Shown: positions 46,937 through 58,417, counted from the first letter of the stretch. The stretch: DNA of 64,000 nucleotides from Cladopsammia gracilis (GCA_022457155.1 JAJGOT010000058.1:62001-126000), one strand, 5' to 3'. Translations and numbers: made by a program. Notes: generated from the letters alone by a model not told the origin.

Positions 46937-47903
46937 TACAGTCAACTCCCGTTACAGCGGACACCCTCGGGACCGCGATTTGGTGTCCGTAATAGCGAGA
47001 GTCCGTAATAGCGGGATGCGAGAATTTTTTTATTTTAAACCATATTTACAGTAGGGGGTCACATGTGTGTTCATTTTCATTAACTACAGTACTTTTTTCA
47101 GACCCGTTGTCGCACGTAAAGAGCGTCGGAACTTTATTTACAAACAGAACAGAACTTAACAGAACAGAAGTTACGTACCCTTTGTGTACAGTAGTTCTTC
47201 TAAGTACGTAAACAACAATCATCGTATGTTGCAGCAATGTCCACACATGCATCGTTATGGTTTCCTACTGTGCTAAAGTACAGTAATTTGCATTTCTAAA
47301 AAAAAATTATTTTCGAGGAAAAACTTGAACATCAGCTACAGTATTGATTGCATCAGCTATCGCATTTCCTTAAAATATCGTTCCAGTCGGCTCTGTGTAT
47401 TTCTCCTTTGAATTGCAACTAACCCCACTTTGTCGCCAAGGAGACTAAATTCATAAGCAACCTTAAACTCCCCTCTATGAATCAAAAAAGCAGAAGGAAA
47501 GGAAGGAAATGTTTGGACAGACTGGACGAACTTATTCATGGCAGCGAGACTGCAAAGACGGCCTTAAGAGAAAAAGATGAAGGAATTTTGATTGATGGGC
47601 AGAAGAAGCGGAAATCGACCAAAAAAGACAAAGACAATCTCAAAAAGCAGAAAAAATAGACTTGATGTATGTGTACAAATATTCCAAGATGCTGCTCGGT
47701 GTCCGCTATAACGAGAGAGAAAACAATAAAATTGTGACGTTGGGACCGAATAAAATGTCCGTAAGTCCGTAATAGCGAGAGTCCGTAATAGCGGGAGTTT
47801 GTTTCAGTCAAACGTCTGTAACTTTCGCCGTGGATTTAGCTGCTGTCCGTAATAGCGGGGTGTCCGTAATAGCGAGGTGTCCGCAAGGCGGGAGTTGACT
47901 GTA
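46937..47903. mobile_element. Tigger-like element with TA target duplication, nested
   Basis: The termini cagtcaactcccgttacagc and (reverse complement) cagtcaactcccgccttgcg are inverted, flanked by TA at 46937-46938 and 47902-47903. Subterminal repeats of gtccgtaatagcgagag/gcgggagt occur at both ends. A lysine-rich plus-strand frame at 47477-47659 and a minus-strand frame at 47357-47539 (QSRLERYFKEMR) are candidates for transposase scraps but not diagnostic. Confidence 0.75.
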
Positions 47904-48059
47904 TAAGGTCAGTGATATAATGAATTCATATTTTCAATTCAACAGCCGGAAAGCGCAAATTTCAGCTGCCAGTTTATAACCGCAGTGTGTTTTTTATTTC
48001 TGTTAAAGTTTTATTCCACATAATTGTTACAAATGATAGATTTTTTTAGCTGTATTATA

Positions 48060-48155
48060 GTCCATCCATATTTTGTGAAAGTTGGCATATTAAATTCAGC
48101 TGGCTCTGGGGCTGTAAGCTTTAACTTCAATAAACTATCTATCTATCTATCTATA
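48060..48155 (+). mobile_element. LINE-like 3' tail with (TATC)n microsatellite
   Basis: The plus strand carries a short hairpin region (ggctctggggctgtaagctt), then aacttcaataaac and (tatc)n. Third example of the hairpin - AATAAA - microsatellite layout seen at 24433-24530 and 27925-28020. Confidence 0.5.
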
Positions 48156-49534
48156 ATAAACATGATAAATACATCTAATTATCCATAAACAGTTTCAATA
48201 TTAAATAAATTTTTAACATATTACATTGTAATATTTGTTTAATTTAAAAAAATTATTTGTGCCCAAAATAAAATTAGAGGGGCCCCTTGATGAAAAATTC
48301 TATAACACAATGAAAAAGTTCATTGATACAAAGTTATAGCGATTGTTAAAAGTTTAACTGTTACCAACATGAACTGATCAACAACATCAACAGCAACACT
48401 GCTACTTTAAAAAAAATAATAGCACAAAGTCTGGTTTTCATTGGCAGCCAGTGTACCTGCAACATACACTGTATACTGCATTACTATCAGTAATGTCATC
48501 CAAGAATATGGGAACCAGACTATTATAAAACTAGATAGCCACTTACATGCATAATACAAGTTGGTCAGAAACATCATAATGTGATTGAAAAAAATGTGAG
48601 AGGAGGTCGATCAAGGATATTAATGTATTTGACATAAATATAAATATTTGACATAATGTATATTTGACATAAATATAATAGAGTGGTATTTAATGTGTGA
48701 TCTCACAAATTATTTTTATCAAACCTCAAAATTCCATCTTTTGATATAGATTGCTGCTGTATAATCAACCACAAAATTTCAACTTGTTGGCATGAATAGA
48801 CCTTCAAAGTTTGGTATCGTCCTATACAAACCTCTCTAATTTTGCACCGGTTCTAGACTGAAGGAACAGACGCAACATTTACTAGAAGGGTTTGTATAGA
48901 GAAATTAAAACCAAAGTGCCCACATCTCAGCCACAAATGTTTGGCAAGTGGACATTTTTTGACATGCTTCCTCTGATCAAATTTAATAATTTCGCAAATT
49001 GTCTGAAAAAAAAATTCGTGCAGAGGGTTTCACCTGCAAAAAAAAAAGATCCTGCACAAGCAATGGGCGAAAAAAAAAATTCGTGCAAGCTGAAAATCCC
49101 CCATCCCCCCCATCACTTTTCTAATGGTCCGTCCCTAAAACCTGTGAAAGTCCATCAATATTTTTTATGGACAAATATTTGGAAGATGAGAACACTATTA
49201 CATGCTTTGTAGCCCAGATACATAACTCAAATTTTAACACGATAATCTTTTACGTAGTATCGAAGTTTTCTCGGATCTCCAATTCGATCAAAATTATTTG
49301 ACATCGAATTCCGTTTTCTTTTTTTCATACAAACACTGTATTTCGTGACCAGTTTCCTCCAGTTCAAAATGGTTGATTTTACTCCGAAGGGTCTACAGTA
49401 TGCAAACGATTTGCAAGGAATTCCATTTTGAGCATCTGTTTTTTGCTATGCACAGGGCTTTTCGAACTTATCCTAACTTAGACACGTCACGTTCAACTGA
49501 TACGAAGAGGGGAATGGGGCCAGCCTTTTCCTTT

Positions 49535-50259
49535 AAGGTTACAGTGTACCTTCGGGGGCGTCTCCAGTATAACAGCTCTAGCGTCTTAAGATTACACTTA
49601 ATATACCTAAACCCAGATATCAAATTAAAGCTTATAGAGCTGGCTATCTAAATATGGAAATCATTTGGTAATAAAATGAATTGTCGAATTTTTTACGACG
49701 TCTAAATTCGAACGTCCGAATCAGCTTTAAAACGCTATAACTCCAAGCGATTATTATGTTTTGCTAATTTGATTTGTTCTCGGATTTCCGGACACGAAGT
49801 GCTAAAAAAACGTGTCGGCGATTTTCCATATTCAATTGCAATGAAAAGTTACAGAATATTTTCGAAAAGGGGAGAAAAAAAATTGGAATGATCGCACGGA
49901 AATGCCTGTTGACGAAAAAGTTTTCGGAATTAAGAAATTCGCCGACACATTTTTGTTGATTATATGTTAGCCTAGCTTCTGTCCAAATTGAAGGAAAATC
50001 GAACAAATTCCCTTTGAGTTGTAGCTCTTTAAAGTGTCCCCAACAAGCGAAAAATTAACTTTGAGAAAACGGCGCTTAAAAAAACATATCGCTTAATAAA
50101 CAAACTCCGCCCACAAAAGTTATACCGTCATTCTCCGTCAATTTTCAATATTTTTCGATACTTTTTTTTTTTTGGATGAAAGTTCATTCTGCAAACTTTA
50201 TTTTAACTCCAAAAAAAAATTTTCGATAAATTTTTGATCTGAAGGTACACTATAACCTT
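49535..50259. mobile_element. Inverted-repeat element, aaggttacagtgtaccttcg ends
   Basis: The left edge aaggttacagtgtaccttc and the right edge (complement gaaggtacactataacctt) form imperfect 19 bp inverted ends around about 725 bp of AT-rich sequence. Long A-runs near 49870 and 50165-50215. No transposase frame. Confidence 0.65.
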
Positions 50260-50589
50260 AATTCTTTTTCAGTCAAGCGAGTATACTAAACAAGCAGTAC
50301 TGTTAATACAAAAACAAATCGATGTGTTAAATAGATTGACGTATATATCCAGTAAATGGTGTTATTTCTTAGAAACTAGTAGTAGTCATGGATTACGAGA
50401 GTGCGTTCGAGAGCACCAGTAAAACTTAAAATTACTGCACGATTTTCCGAACGAGGTCAAGATGCGTACCAGTTCTCCGACCGAGACAAGCCCCTGAAAG
50501 AAATGAGCGGGAGGGGAGGGAGAGGGGGAGGGAATTACTATCCTTACAAAGATCACGCTTGCGTTCTTTTCTCGCCGAACCGAATCAAG

Positions 50590-50795
50590 CTAGCCTGTTC
50601 CAGGCGTTCAGATACTGGGAAGTGGGAAAAGCGCGAATAGTTGGCCGAAGGCGCGAAGAAAAGCGAGCGAAGAAAATCTGGGGAGACTGGGGAGAGGAAT
50701 CGTCTCCCCGCATTTTTTTTTCGCTCGCTATTCTTCGCGCCTTCCCCAACTATTCGCGTTTCCCACTATCTGAACGCCTGGAACAGGCTACAATT
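50590..50795. mobile_element. Foldback element of about 205 bp
   Basis: tagcctgttccaggcgttca at the left is repeated inverted at the right. The arms continue through gatagtgggaa, gcgcgaatagtt and ggcgcgaagaa with complements, giving a nearly full-length hairpin closing at ctccccg. A clear target duplication was not found, unlike the foldback at 51446. Confidence 0.75.
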
Positions 50796-51435
50796 AATCC
50801 GCCATTCCAGATAATAAAAACAATAATTTCAAGGTTTGCCTAGAACCAGAAAAATTTGATTTTCCTAAGCATAAATTCAAAAGCATTGACAGTATCACTG
50901 CGCTGTCAGGAAAGAAGTTTGAATAAATAATCAACTAACTAAAACGCTTCTTTGTCTGCTTTGTTGCGTTTCGCCAAAACAGGTGAGCATTGCGTATTTG
51001 AATTCAGAACGATCCTGAGCGTTTTTGAACACGCATATCTCTGAGGAGTTAAAATGCTCTTTTATGTCTTGTTATTCACTTCAAAGTAAACAAAATTCTT
51101 CACTGAATTCCATCACGTTCATTGCTGTTCATCAACAGTCATTCATTCAAATGCAGGACTGGTACTTAATAATTTCTTTGTACAAAACCAATTTGTAATT
51201 CTTTGTTTGCTAGGAATACTAATTACACATATATTGCACTTTGCTGGTACACGCAAGAAAGCGAAGATGTTTGTTCCTTTGACACTATAGCTCCAAAAGA
51301 ACCGCCAAAAGAAATGAACAAATTTAACTGCAATAAAACATTTTTGGTTTCTTTTACTCGGTTTTCCCTGAGTCAGAATAAGGATGTGACGATATTTATA
51401 CCCAACTTAATTTGTTGAAAGTGCCAAAAGGGCTC
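50796..51435. other. Intergenic, nothing recognised
   Basis: AT-rich DNA between two foldback elements. A 71-codon frame at 51203 has no family signature. Confidence 0.35.
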
Positions 51436-51586
51436 GCAAAACGCTAGCCAGTGAACAGGCTTCTTTTTGCGGAATTGGGATAGGTTAAAATCGGCGAGCG
51501 AAGCGAGGACTTCCTCGCTTCGCTCGCCGATTTTAATCTATCCCAATTCCCCAAAAAGAAGCCTGTTCACAGGTTAGCAAAACGCT
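51436..51586. mobile_element. Foldback element with perfect 10 bp target duplication
   Basis: The element 51446-51576 has arms agccagtgaacaggcttctt and complement, continuing through gaattgggatag and aaaatcggcgagcgaagcga to a tight centre. It is flanked by identical gcaaaacgct at 51436-51445 and 51577-51586. A long hairpin with a 10 bp duplication fits Mutator-like transposition. Confidence 0.8.
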
Positions 51587-51959
51587 TGCAAAGAGCCATC
51601 TGTTAACAGTCATACCATTTTAAAAACCCTCTCCGTACAGTGATAACAAGGCTTGGAAAGGAGTTCGGCGAGTAACTAGCTATATAACAAGGTAACGATT
51701 CAGCGAAGAGACTGTGTATTAATTGACACAACACGAGGTCCGCAGATTTATTTTAGTCTACAAACAATGAAGCTTGATTTAAAACAAGCTATTTAAAGCC
51801 TAACCATTCAAGTTCTAATTAGGTTTTCATCCGATGGATAACAAAAGAAAGAAACTTCTCAGCAGGCGCCCTAACAAATAAGCTTAAATTTTCAATTGTT
51901 CATTTACATGGTATTTACCTAGCCTGAGTAGGCATGGGACGTTGGTTCATTTATTGGGC

Positions 51960-52328
51960 GAAATATTAACGGGGTGTCCGTATTAAACGGGTTACTATGG
52001 ATGACATAATTTAAGTGTTTTATTGTTTTTAAGGAAAAACACAGTAAAAAGCCACGTTCGTAATTTACTTTCAACTAAACTGATGGTATATATGTAGCTG
52101 ACTGACTTAGCGCATTTGAGAACATTTATTAGCCAAATAGCCAAATATTTGTTAGCCAAATTGTATGAGATTGTTTTAATCGGAAAAGGAAAAACTGTCC
52201 GTTGTCCGTATTAACGGGTCTGTATAAAGCGGGCAAATTTTAGAGAAAATGTATGGGCGTTCGTCGGGCTGGCACCAAGACAACTGTCTGTAATAACGGG
52301 GTGTCCGTAAGGCGAGGTTCGACTGTAC
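51960..52328. mobile_element. Tigger-like right-end remnant
   Basis: Contains repeats of gtgtccgtattaa(c)ggg and ends gtccgtaaggcgaggttcga followed by ctgta at 52324-52328, the typical Tigger-type end. The left end is only hinted at by ggtgtccgtattaaacgggt at 51973. No transposase. Confidence 0.5.
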
Positions 52329-52599
52329 GTCGTTTGGCACGTTGGCTGATTCGCCACAGATCAGAGAGATCATGCCAGAGTACATCGGCTCTGCTTTTTA
52401 TCGCTATACGTCCTATACTTACGCACAGTTAACCCGCTCGCAATGAACGATGCACCGTGAGCTTCGAATTCCCGATGCTTTGAAAATTTTGCTGTTTACT
52501 AATAATTTTTGTATGTAAATGATTTGAGCTTCAGCTGATCACATCTATGTAATGGGAAACTGCAGGAGCTTATTAAGCTCCTGGAAACTGTTATTAATT

Positions 52600-52985
52600 A
52601 AATTTGTAGATGAAGATGTAGAAAAGGTCGAACAACTCCTTTTAGTAAGGGAGGGTTCATAATTTCTGTAGAGAGGGGGGGGGGGGGGGGGGCTATGTCG
52701 ATTTCAGATTTTTTCCCTTGCATTTTTTGGAAGCCCCCTATTATTTGGTGTGTTTTTTTTTCCTGGCCCTCCTCATTACATATCCCACAACCATTGGCAA
52801 AATACCATGACCCCCCCCCCCCCCCCTTCATCAAAAAATTCCCTGATGACGATAGATACGGTAGTGACAGTGTGTGTGTTAACGAGAGTGATAGTAGTGA
52901 CACTGAACTACCATCATCACCAGTTAAAGGAAGGTGCAGTACCAGAAGTGGACGGAGTGCCATAAATTTTGCATTCTGTTGAGTC
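52600..52985. repeat. Repeat with paired poly-G and poly-C tracts and a coding-like tail
   Basis: A G-run of about 18 (52675-52692) and a C-run of about 18 (52809-52826) are about 115 bp apart and complementary, so the segment can form a hairpin. Just after it, 52850-52982 (+) reads DDDRYGSDSVCVNESDSSD then SSPVKGRCSTRSGRSA before a stop. This acidic/basic segment looks like real protein, perhaps the start of a lost transposase or an exon. It is not recognised. Confidence 0.4.
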
Positions 52986-53729
52986 TTAAAGGAATATAAA
53001 CTTTAGAACAAGGCTCTCTGCTCCGCAGAGGCTCCCATTGGTATTCCATTACTAAAATTTGAAATAAAAATTAATAAGTGCTCGGGGGAAAATGGGAAGA
53101 GCGAACAGGGCGGTCTCCCTCCTCTCTTTTCCTGTCCAATCATCCCCTACGCGCTTCCTTTTCCCTCTCCGGCCTCCGAGAAGCTCCTATCAGTATAAAA
53201 GAACAGTAAAATATAAAATGGGAGCGCGGGGAACGATGGGAAGAACGAAAGAGCGGGAGTTCCCCGCGCGCTTGACTTTTTACCTCTACCCAGCCTCTGC
53301 GCGTTTTTTTTGCCAAGCGTGGAGCGTGACTGGGAGGCCTCTGCGGAGGAGAGAATCCTTTTCCCCTTTCCCCAGCCTCCTTGTGACAAAAAGAGACCTC
53401 TGTGGGGGAGAGAGGAACACGGAATTACAAATAAATGTTCTGAGAAAGCAAGCATTAGTGCGAGTTTATTTATATTCATTGACATGGACTGCTATTTATA
53501 TGCTCCAGCTACACTAAAACTTCATTTACAGATCCTCCTGCTAAATATGGTAACCCTTTCAAAAAAATAGAAAATGGTACCCCTTTCATGTACCTACAGA
53601 AGAAACACTAACTTCATCTCTTTACTAGTATGAAACGATTTCCATGGAGAAACATCAATCGTTACCACTATAAGCACTACCGATAGCGTCTGTTTGGGAT
53701 ATTTTGAAAGGCCCTTTTAATGTACCTAA

Positions 53730-53907
53730 ATGTAATTTGTGATAATCGGTATTAACATAAATTAATATTTTGCCGACACGGAGCAGAGAACTGGGTTCTA
53801 GTGTAGTGCGCAGGGGCTCACGGTTCGTGAGTTTGAAAAGTGTTCGTTGATAGATTTGTGTCATTCTACGGTCAGCCTCGCCGCCTCTAGTACTGTTCAA
53901 ACAAGTT
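53730..53907 (+). repeat. DIRS split direct repeat A1
   Basis: 178 bp from atgtaatttgtgataatcgg to ctgttcaaacaagtt, matching 58488-58665. Contains the presumed 5' end of the transcript. The minus-strand frame at 53655-53900 (and its twin at 58392-58658) is only a by-product of this repeat. Confidence 0.9.
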
Positions 53908-53909
53908 CA

Positions 53910-54659
53910 ATGTTACCCCAATTTTTTGCTTTCCTCCCTGGCAATATGAATGAGGCTACAGCGGTTCGACTAATAACACAGAACAACCAGGACCCTCTTG
54001 GTCAGTTTAAGACTCTGGTTAAAGATTCCAGTTTAGCTCTCAAGCGTTCAAATGAGGATATGGCTGCCCAGCAGATGACAGAAATCAAAAGAATCAAGCG
54101 CGGTTTCACTCCCCAATTCAACAAGAAGAGCAGCGAGGACCAGTACAACGTCAATAAAGCGATTAAAGAAACCATGAAGGACGCAAAGGCCGCTCTGGAA
54201 CGCAAAGATATGCAGAAATTAAAGGATGCCTTAGACAAAGGTTTGGCTCTCGTGCAAGAGCGTGAAAAATTCATCCTGCTTGCAGATAAGTCACCGTTTG
54301 GTTGGAAAACTGTCAATGAATACAAACATCATGATTTGGCCGACGACGAAGAAGACGAAAAGAAAATTTTACAGAGCCGTAAGCGTTTCACCCGCGCGTT
54401 CTTCCCACCAACGAAAACCTTGCCGACGTCCATTCAGGCTAAATCTCCACAGATCGCAAGACAACAATCATCTAATTTCTTCTCTCGCCTTAATCAACAA
54501 CATTTAGTGCAAAGATCTGCTACTGGTGTTTGCTTTGCGTGCGGAAAACCTCTGACGCTGTTCAGACATGGAGTTGGACGAAGATTACTATCAGAAGGAC
54601 TCTTGCCCATCATCTCTATATTTTGTTTTTTTGGACCCCGAAGTACAATGCGAATTTAA
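53910..54659 (+). CDS. DIRS gag-like protein
   Basis: A 249-codon open frame from the ATG at 53910, just 2 nt after repeat A1; the frame stays open upstream to 53847 inside A1, but that part is repeat-derived. The middle is highly charged and helical (KSSEDQYNVNKAIKETMKDA, then KAALERKDMQKLKDALDKGL), which suggests a coiled coil. A CFACGKP motif near residue 210 resembles the start of a zinc knuckle, but the rest of the CCHC pattern is missing. Position upstream of the DIRS reverse transcriptase fits a structural gag role in packaging element RNA. Intact in this copy. Confidence 0.7.
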   Translation: MLPQFFAFLPGNMNEATAVRLITQNNQDPLGQFKTLVKDSSLALKRSNEDMAAQQMTEIKRIKRGFTPQFNKKSSEDQYNVNKAIKETMKDAKAALERKDMQKLKDALDKGLALVQEREKFILLADKSPFGWKTVNEYKHHDLADDEEDEKKILQSRKRFTRAFFPPTKTLPTSIQAKSPQIARQQSSNFFSRLNQQHLVQRSATGVCFACGKPLTLFRHGVGRRLLSEGLLPIISIFCFFGPRSTMRI

Positions 54660-54730
54660 ATCTGACCAGGAATTCGTATCGGTCTGAGGGAGATTATATT
54701 GAGTAATTGAGTTCTGGAAGAGCATTAACA

Positions 54731-56810
54731 CGCCGAAGTTTATTATCGATGTTATTCCATTTGTATGCAAATTGCCGTTGCTCAAAATTCCCACGTCTTT
54801 TACGGCCAGTAATAACGCGTTAGCTTTGAAGGATTCTAGTTCAATTGAGAATGTCATAAACGAGCTCATTAGTCCACATTGTATTACTGAAGTTTACGAG
54901 CCACCTTTCACTATGGACTCTTTGGCCCGGTTCAGACGCCGAACTTTTCATGAGCCGAACCTAATACCTTGAATTAAGTACATGAAAAGTTCGGCGTCTG
55001 AATCAATTAAGAACGGCTATTTGAATTTGGACCGGCTGAGCCGTTCTTTTCGCCTGGCTCAGCCGGGAATTTCGGCTTTGGAACGGCTTTGATTCAGACA
55101 ACGAACTTTTCATGAGCCGAACCTAATGCATAAATTATTATAACGACTGGTGCGTGTTCTGACATCTTTGCCTGAAAATCGCTCACCTTTCGATTTGTTT
55201 CTCTTCAAACTGAATTAAGTTCGGCTAATTAAGTTCGGTGTCTGAATCAACAGGCGTACTTTTGTTAATTTGGGTCGGTCCAAATTCGAATTAAGTTCGG
55301 CTCATGAAAAGTTCGGCGTCTGAAACGGGCCTTAGTTTGTGTTAACGCAAAAATCTGTTTAACGCGTTTTATTTTAGATGTGCGTCACGACAAGAGAAAA
55401 TTTTAGATGCGAAGACTTGACTGTTGCCTAAGAGATTTAGAATCCGGGAGACTATACGTTCTCTTTTGATCTTGTGGTCATCATCATGTTGAAGATCTTC
55501 GTTCATCGAAAGTTTCTTTCTTTTTCTTGGACATTTTCCGCCGGTCACGCTAGATATTTTATAAGTTTTCAGTTTTACCTTTCGGTTTTAGTTTAGCGCC
55601 TTACCTGTTTACGGAATTGTTTAAGCCGTTAATTGAGAAATGGAGATCTGAAGCCGGGTAAATTGTTGCCTTCTTAGACGACGGTCTCGTCGCTGCTGTC
55701 GGTTACAACAACGCAAAGATTGCCAGCCTTCAGGTTCATGCCGATTTGCTTATCTCTGGTTTTCTTCCTAATGAAGCCAAATGTCTTGGGGCCCAACTCA
55801 GGTAATTTCTCGGCTCGGAACTGTCATCAACACGTACGGCCATGTCGGAAATTTACGCTACATATAGACAGACAGATAGATGTGTTCCATATTGGTCGCT
55901 TCTTTTCGCGTCCCAGTTCGTAGGATTGCGAGGGTTAGCGGGGAAAATTATTTCACTCGGTTACTGCGTGGGCAACGTCTCCCAGCTTATGACTAGAAAT
56001 CTATTTGCTATGATCAACACTGCGTCGACATCACTTTCCTCCCGAGAATGCTGAATGCTGAATTGATCTTCGGGAAAACCAACGTAGCGAGCCTTAACGG
56101 CATACCTATTTGGCCAGCCCGTCATAAGTCCTCTTATGAGTGATATATTCCGATGCAGTGGCCTCATCTTGTGGAAGTTTTATAGTTTTGACGGCAAAAT
56201 TTTTCATCAATACCCGTTCCGATTTCGCGAAAGCGCAAGGTTCCACGTTCAGAGAGTTGCTTGCCGTTTTTCCTGTCATTGAAAGCTTTCTAGGAGGCCA
56301 GTAAGCCAGTTACCTGGTCTACTGATAATCTAAAGGTCCGGCTTTACAACAGCCTGCAGTAGGCATCTTTCAGAGCTGTCTGTTCAACGACGTTGACATC
56401 GACATGCAGTGGATACTATTAAGGGATCTAAATACTATTGCAGGTGTTATATTCAAGTTCATTGATTATGTCGATTACACCATTGATGGCACGGTTTTCT
56501 ATGCTCTCGACGGTTTAGCGGGTCCTCATACCTGTGATAGGTTCGCATGTTCATTCAACGCTAACGTTAAATGTTTTCAATTCCAGATTCTACCAACCCG
56601 GTTCCAGCGGTGCATACGCCTTTGCCCAAAATTGGTCCCATCACGACAGCCGGCTGCGTCCTCGGGTTTACTTAACGTGCATAGTCTTCAGCCATACGAG
56701 ATCTTGCAGTGCTAAGGGAGCTCTCAGTGTACCATTTTGGAAGTCTGCCCATTTCTGGCCCATTCTGCGTTTAGATGGTTTTCCACTGGAGCACCTTTAT
56801 TCATGATTGG
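54731..56810 (+). pseudogene. DIRS reverse transcriptase/RNase H, decayed
   Basis: Segments in shifting frames follow the DIRS reverse-transcriptase order. N-terminal part: 54717-54923 (INTPKFIIDVIPFVCKLPLL; VINELISPHCITEVYEPPF). After an inserted MITE: 55336-55560 (FILDVRHD, LDCCLRDLE). Catalytic block: FLDDGLVAAVGYNNAKIA at 55671, the YxDD-type motif. Then GLRGLAGKIISLGYCVGN near 55925 and an RNase H region near 56405-56660 (FIDYVDYTIDG, GPHTCDRFACSFNA). Stops and frameshifts separate the blocks, so no functional polymerase is made. The end at 56810 is approximate. Confidence 0.8.
54924..55331. mobile_element. MITE inserted in the DIRS reverse transcriptase
   Basis: The left edge ggcccggttcagacgccgaa and the right edge (reverse complement ggcccgtttcagacgccgaa) form inverted ends. 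The core motif gttcggctcatgaaaagttc appears about five times in both orientations. It splits the reverse transcriptase between EVYEPPF and the LDVRHD block, so it inserted after the DIRS element. Confidence 0.85.
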
Positions 56811-57103
56811 GGCATTCTATCTAATTTAATTTGCCTAATTTACTTATAGATGTCAAGCCAGAAACTCTATTTTCGGTTGTAATCCCGTGACGGTCCCTTC
56901 ATTAGCAATTCGTATTGACTTTAGTATCGCTCCTAGGTCGGGCTACGAGTTATCTAGTGAGAGCTTTCGTGTCCCAAGTGAATGCACAGAGATATGACTA
57001 TTTTGCTGAGATTTCCTACTGAACGTATTTCAACCAGAGTCGAGTTTCTAGGGTATTTTTTCTTTCCTAGATTGAATTGCCTGTTAGAGGTGTTATGCCT
57101 TAG

Positions 57104-57480
57104 ATGGGCTTAATGAATGCCCTAGATGGGCTTAGCGTTATGCCCTGGAGGGGCTTACCGAATGCCCAAGATGGGCTCAGCGTTATGCCCTGGAGGGGCT
57201 TACCGAATGCCCTAGATGGGCTCAGCGTTATACCCTGGAGGGGTTTACCGAATGCCCAAGATGGGCTCAGCGTTATGCCCTGGAGGGGCTTACCGAATGC
57301 CCTAGATGGGCTCAGCGTTATGAAATGCCCTAAATGGTTTTCAATGTTATGCCCAAGAGGGGTTCAATGTTACGCCCTAGATGGGTTTTAATGTTACGCC
57401 CAAGAGGGGCTCAATGTTATGCCCGAGAGTGGCTTAGACAGGCTCAATGTTACGTCCAAGAGGGGCATGATGATATGCCC
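57104..57480. repeat. 45 bp tandem repeat inside the DIRS element
   Basis: Near-perfect 45 bp units (frame NALDGLSVMPWRGLP) repeat about five times from 57104 to 57325, each made of two related halves (ccctagatgggct / ccctggaggggct). A more diverged tail (cccaagaggggttcaatgtt) runs to about 57480. It lies between the RNase H and recombinase remnants. Confidence 0.85.
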
Positions 57481-57739
57481 TATAGGGGATCATCCCTATT
57501 TTCTAAGAGGAGCTAAACGGGGTTTAACTTGGTATTATGCTTGTCGAATCAGTTAGGATAGTTTTCTGTTTTTGACAGCAGGGTTGCAAGCGCAATTTAA
57601 ATTCATTTTTTTTTTTTATTTCCCGTTCGTCCGTACATTTTTCTTTATGAGTTCGTCTCTTACATTATATGTGTTTCATAATGTTCTTAGATATCTCCTC
57701 GTCCGCATTTTGGTCTGCAGGAAGCCCGGACAACGTACC

Positions 57740-58260
57740 AAGTTATCCAGCTAAAACAGAATCTGAAATTCACCGTGCTTGCTTCCAAAACCACTGGGTC
57801 ATCGCAAAACTACCGTTAATAGATGGCGAGACTTTGCTAAAGACGTGTTGCGTATTCCTGATTTTCCGGTCAGACCTTTGGATCGTGCCCTGCATCTGCA
57901 ACATCTGCTCGAGTCCACAAAGTCAGTGTCTGCATCAATTGTGCTTTCTACTATACGCTTTTAAGTGGGCGCATTAGCTGGCCAGAGTTGATTCCCCTTC
58001 AGTACACCCGACTGTCATTGCTGCAAAAGAAGGCGCTCTTCGCCTTGCCAGCCAACCTACCACCAGGAGGAACGAGCCCCTCGAAGTTACTCGTCTCAAG
58101 CAACTTGCTGAAAGAAAACTGATTGGGACAATCTTCTGCAATTAAAAAGTCTAGTTATGTTTATTCTCACTTTTTCAGGTTTCCTTAGAAGCTCTGAGTT
58201 ATGTCTTATTCGTAGCAGGGATGTCCAGTTTAGCTTTGTTCATAACTTAAACGCAGAAGG
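57740..58260 (+). pseudogene. DIRS tyrosine recombinase, truncated
   Basis: Frames around 57780-58140 (NRWRDFAKDVLRIPDFPVRP; VSASIVLSTIRFKWAH; RRNEPLEVTRLKQLAERKL) and 58175-58260 (FLRSSELCLIRSRDVQF) match the N-terminal core-binding part and the first catalytic arginine box (LRxSEL) of DIRS tyrosine recombinases, reading with small frame slips. The HxxR and Tyr boxes are not found before repeat B1 at 58418, so the recombinase is truncated and inactive. Confidence 0.65.
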
Positions 58261-58417
58261 CCCGGATAGCTGAGAATATCCACTGCCCGCAGTTAGCAGG
58301 TTAGCTGGTCGAGGCGAGCAGCTAAAACATTTATGTTAAGGATTCACTACCAAGCAGACTTGAAGTCTTCAAGTCCTTGTCGCTCTGAGCTCTAGCTCTT
58401 TCTTTTGCTGTCTACTA

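Larger units (their letters stand above)
46610..49133. mobile_element. 2.5 kb element with gacggaccattagaaaagtg ends and G/C tracts
   Basis: The left edge gacggaccattagaaaagtg, then a G-run (46632-46650) and A-runs with ttcgtgcaag, is mirrored at the right by aaaaattcgtgcaagc, a C-rich tract and cacttttctaatggtccgtc. The same terminus occurs on the small element at 13089-13353. The interior is AT-rich, holds a complete Tigger-like element (46937-47903) and a LINE-like tail (48060-48155), and has no recognisable transposase. Confidence 0.65.

Noticed and set aside
53147..53517. Overlapping frames of 112-141 aa on both strands
   Set aside because: The region is GC-rich with palindromic cctctgcggaggagag motifs and looks like a repeat. 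Both strands are open by composition and neither shows a domain.
53655..53900. Minus-strand frame identical to one at 58392-58658
   Set aside because: The identity is due to the duplicated A repeat of the DIRS element, not to a duplicated gene.
57104..57391. 95-codon repetitive frame
   Set aside because: Translation of a 45 bp tandem repeat inside the DIRS element.
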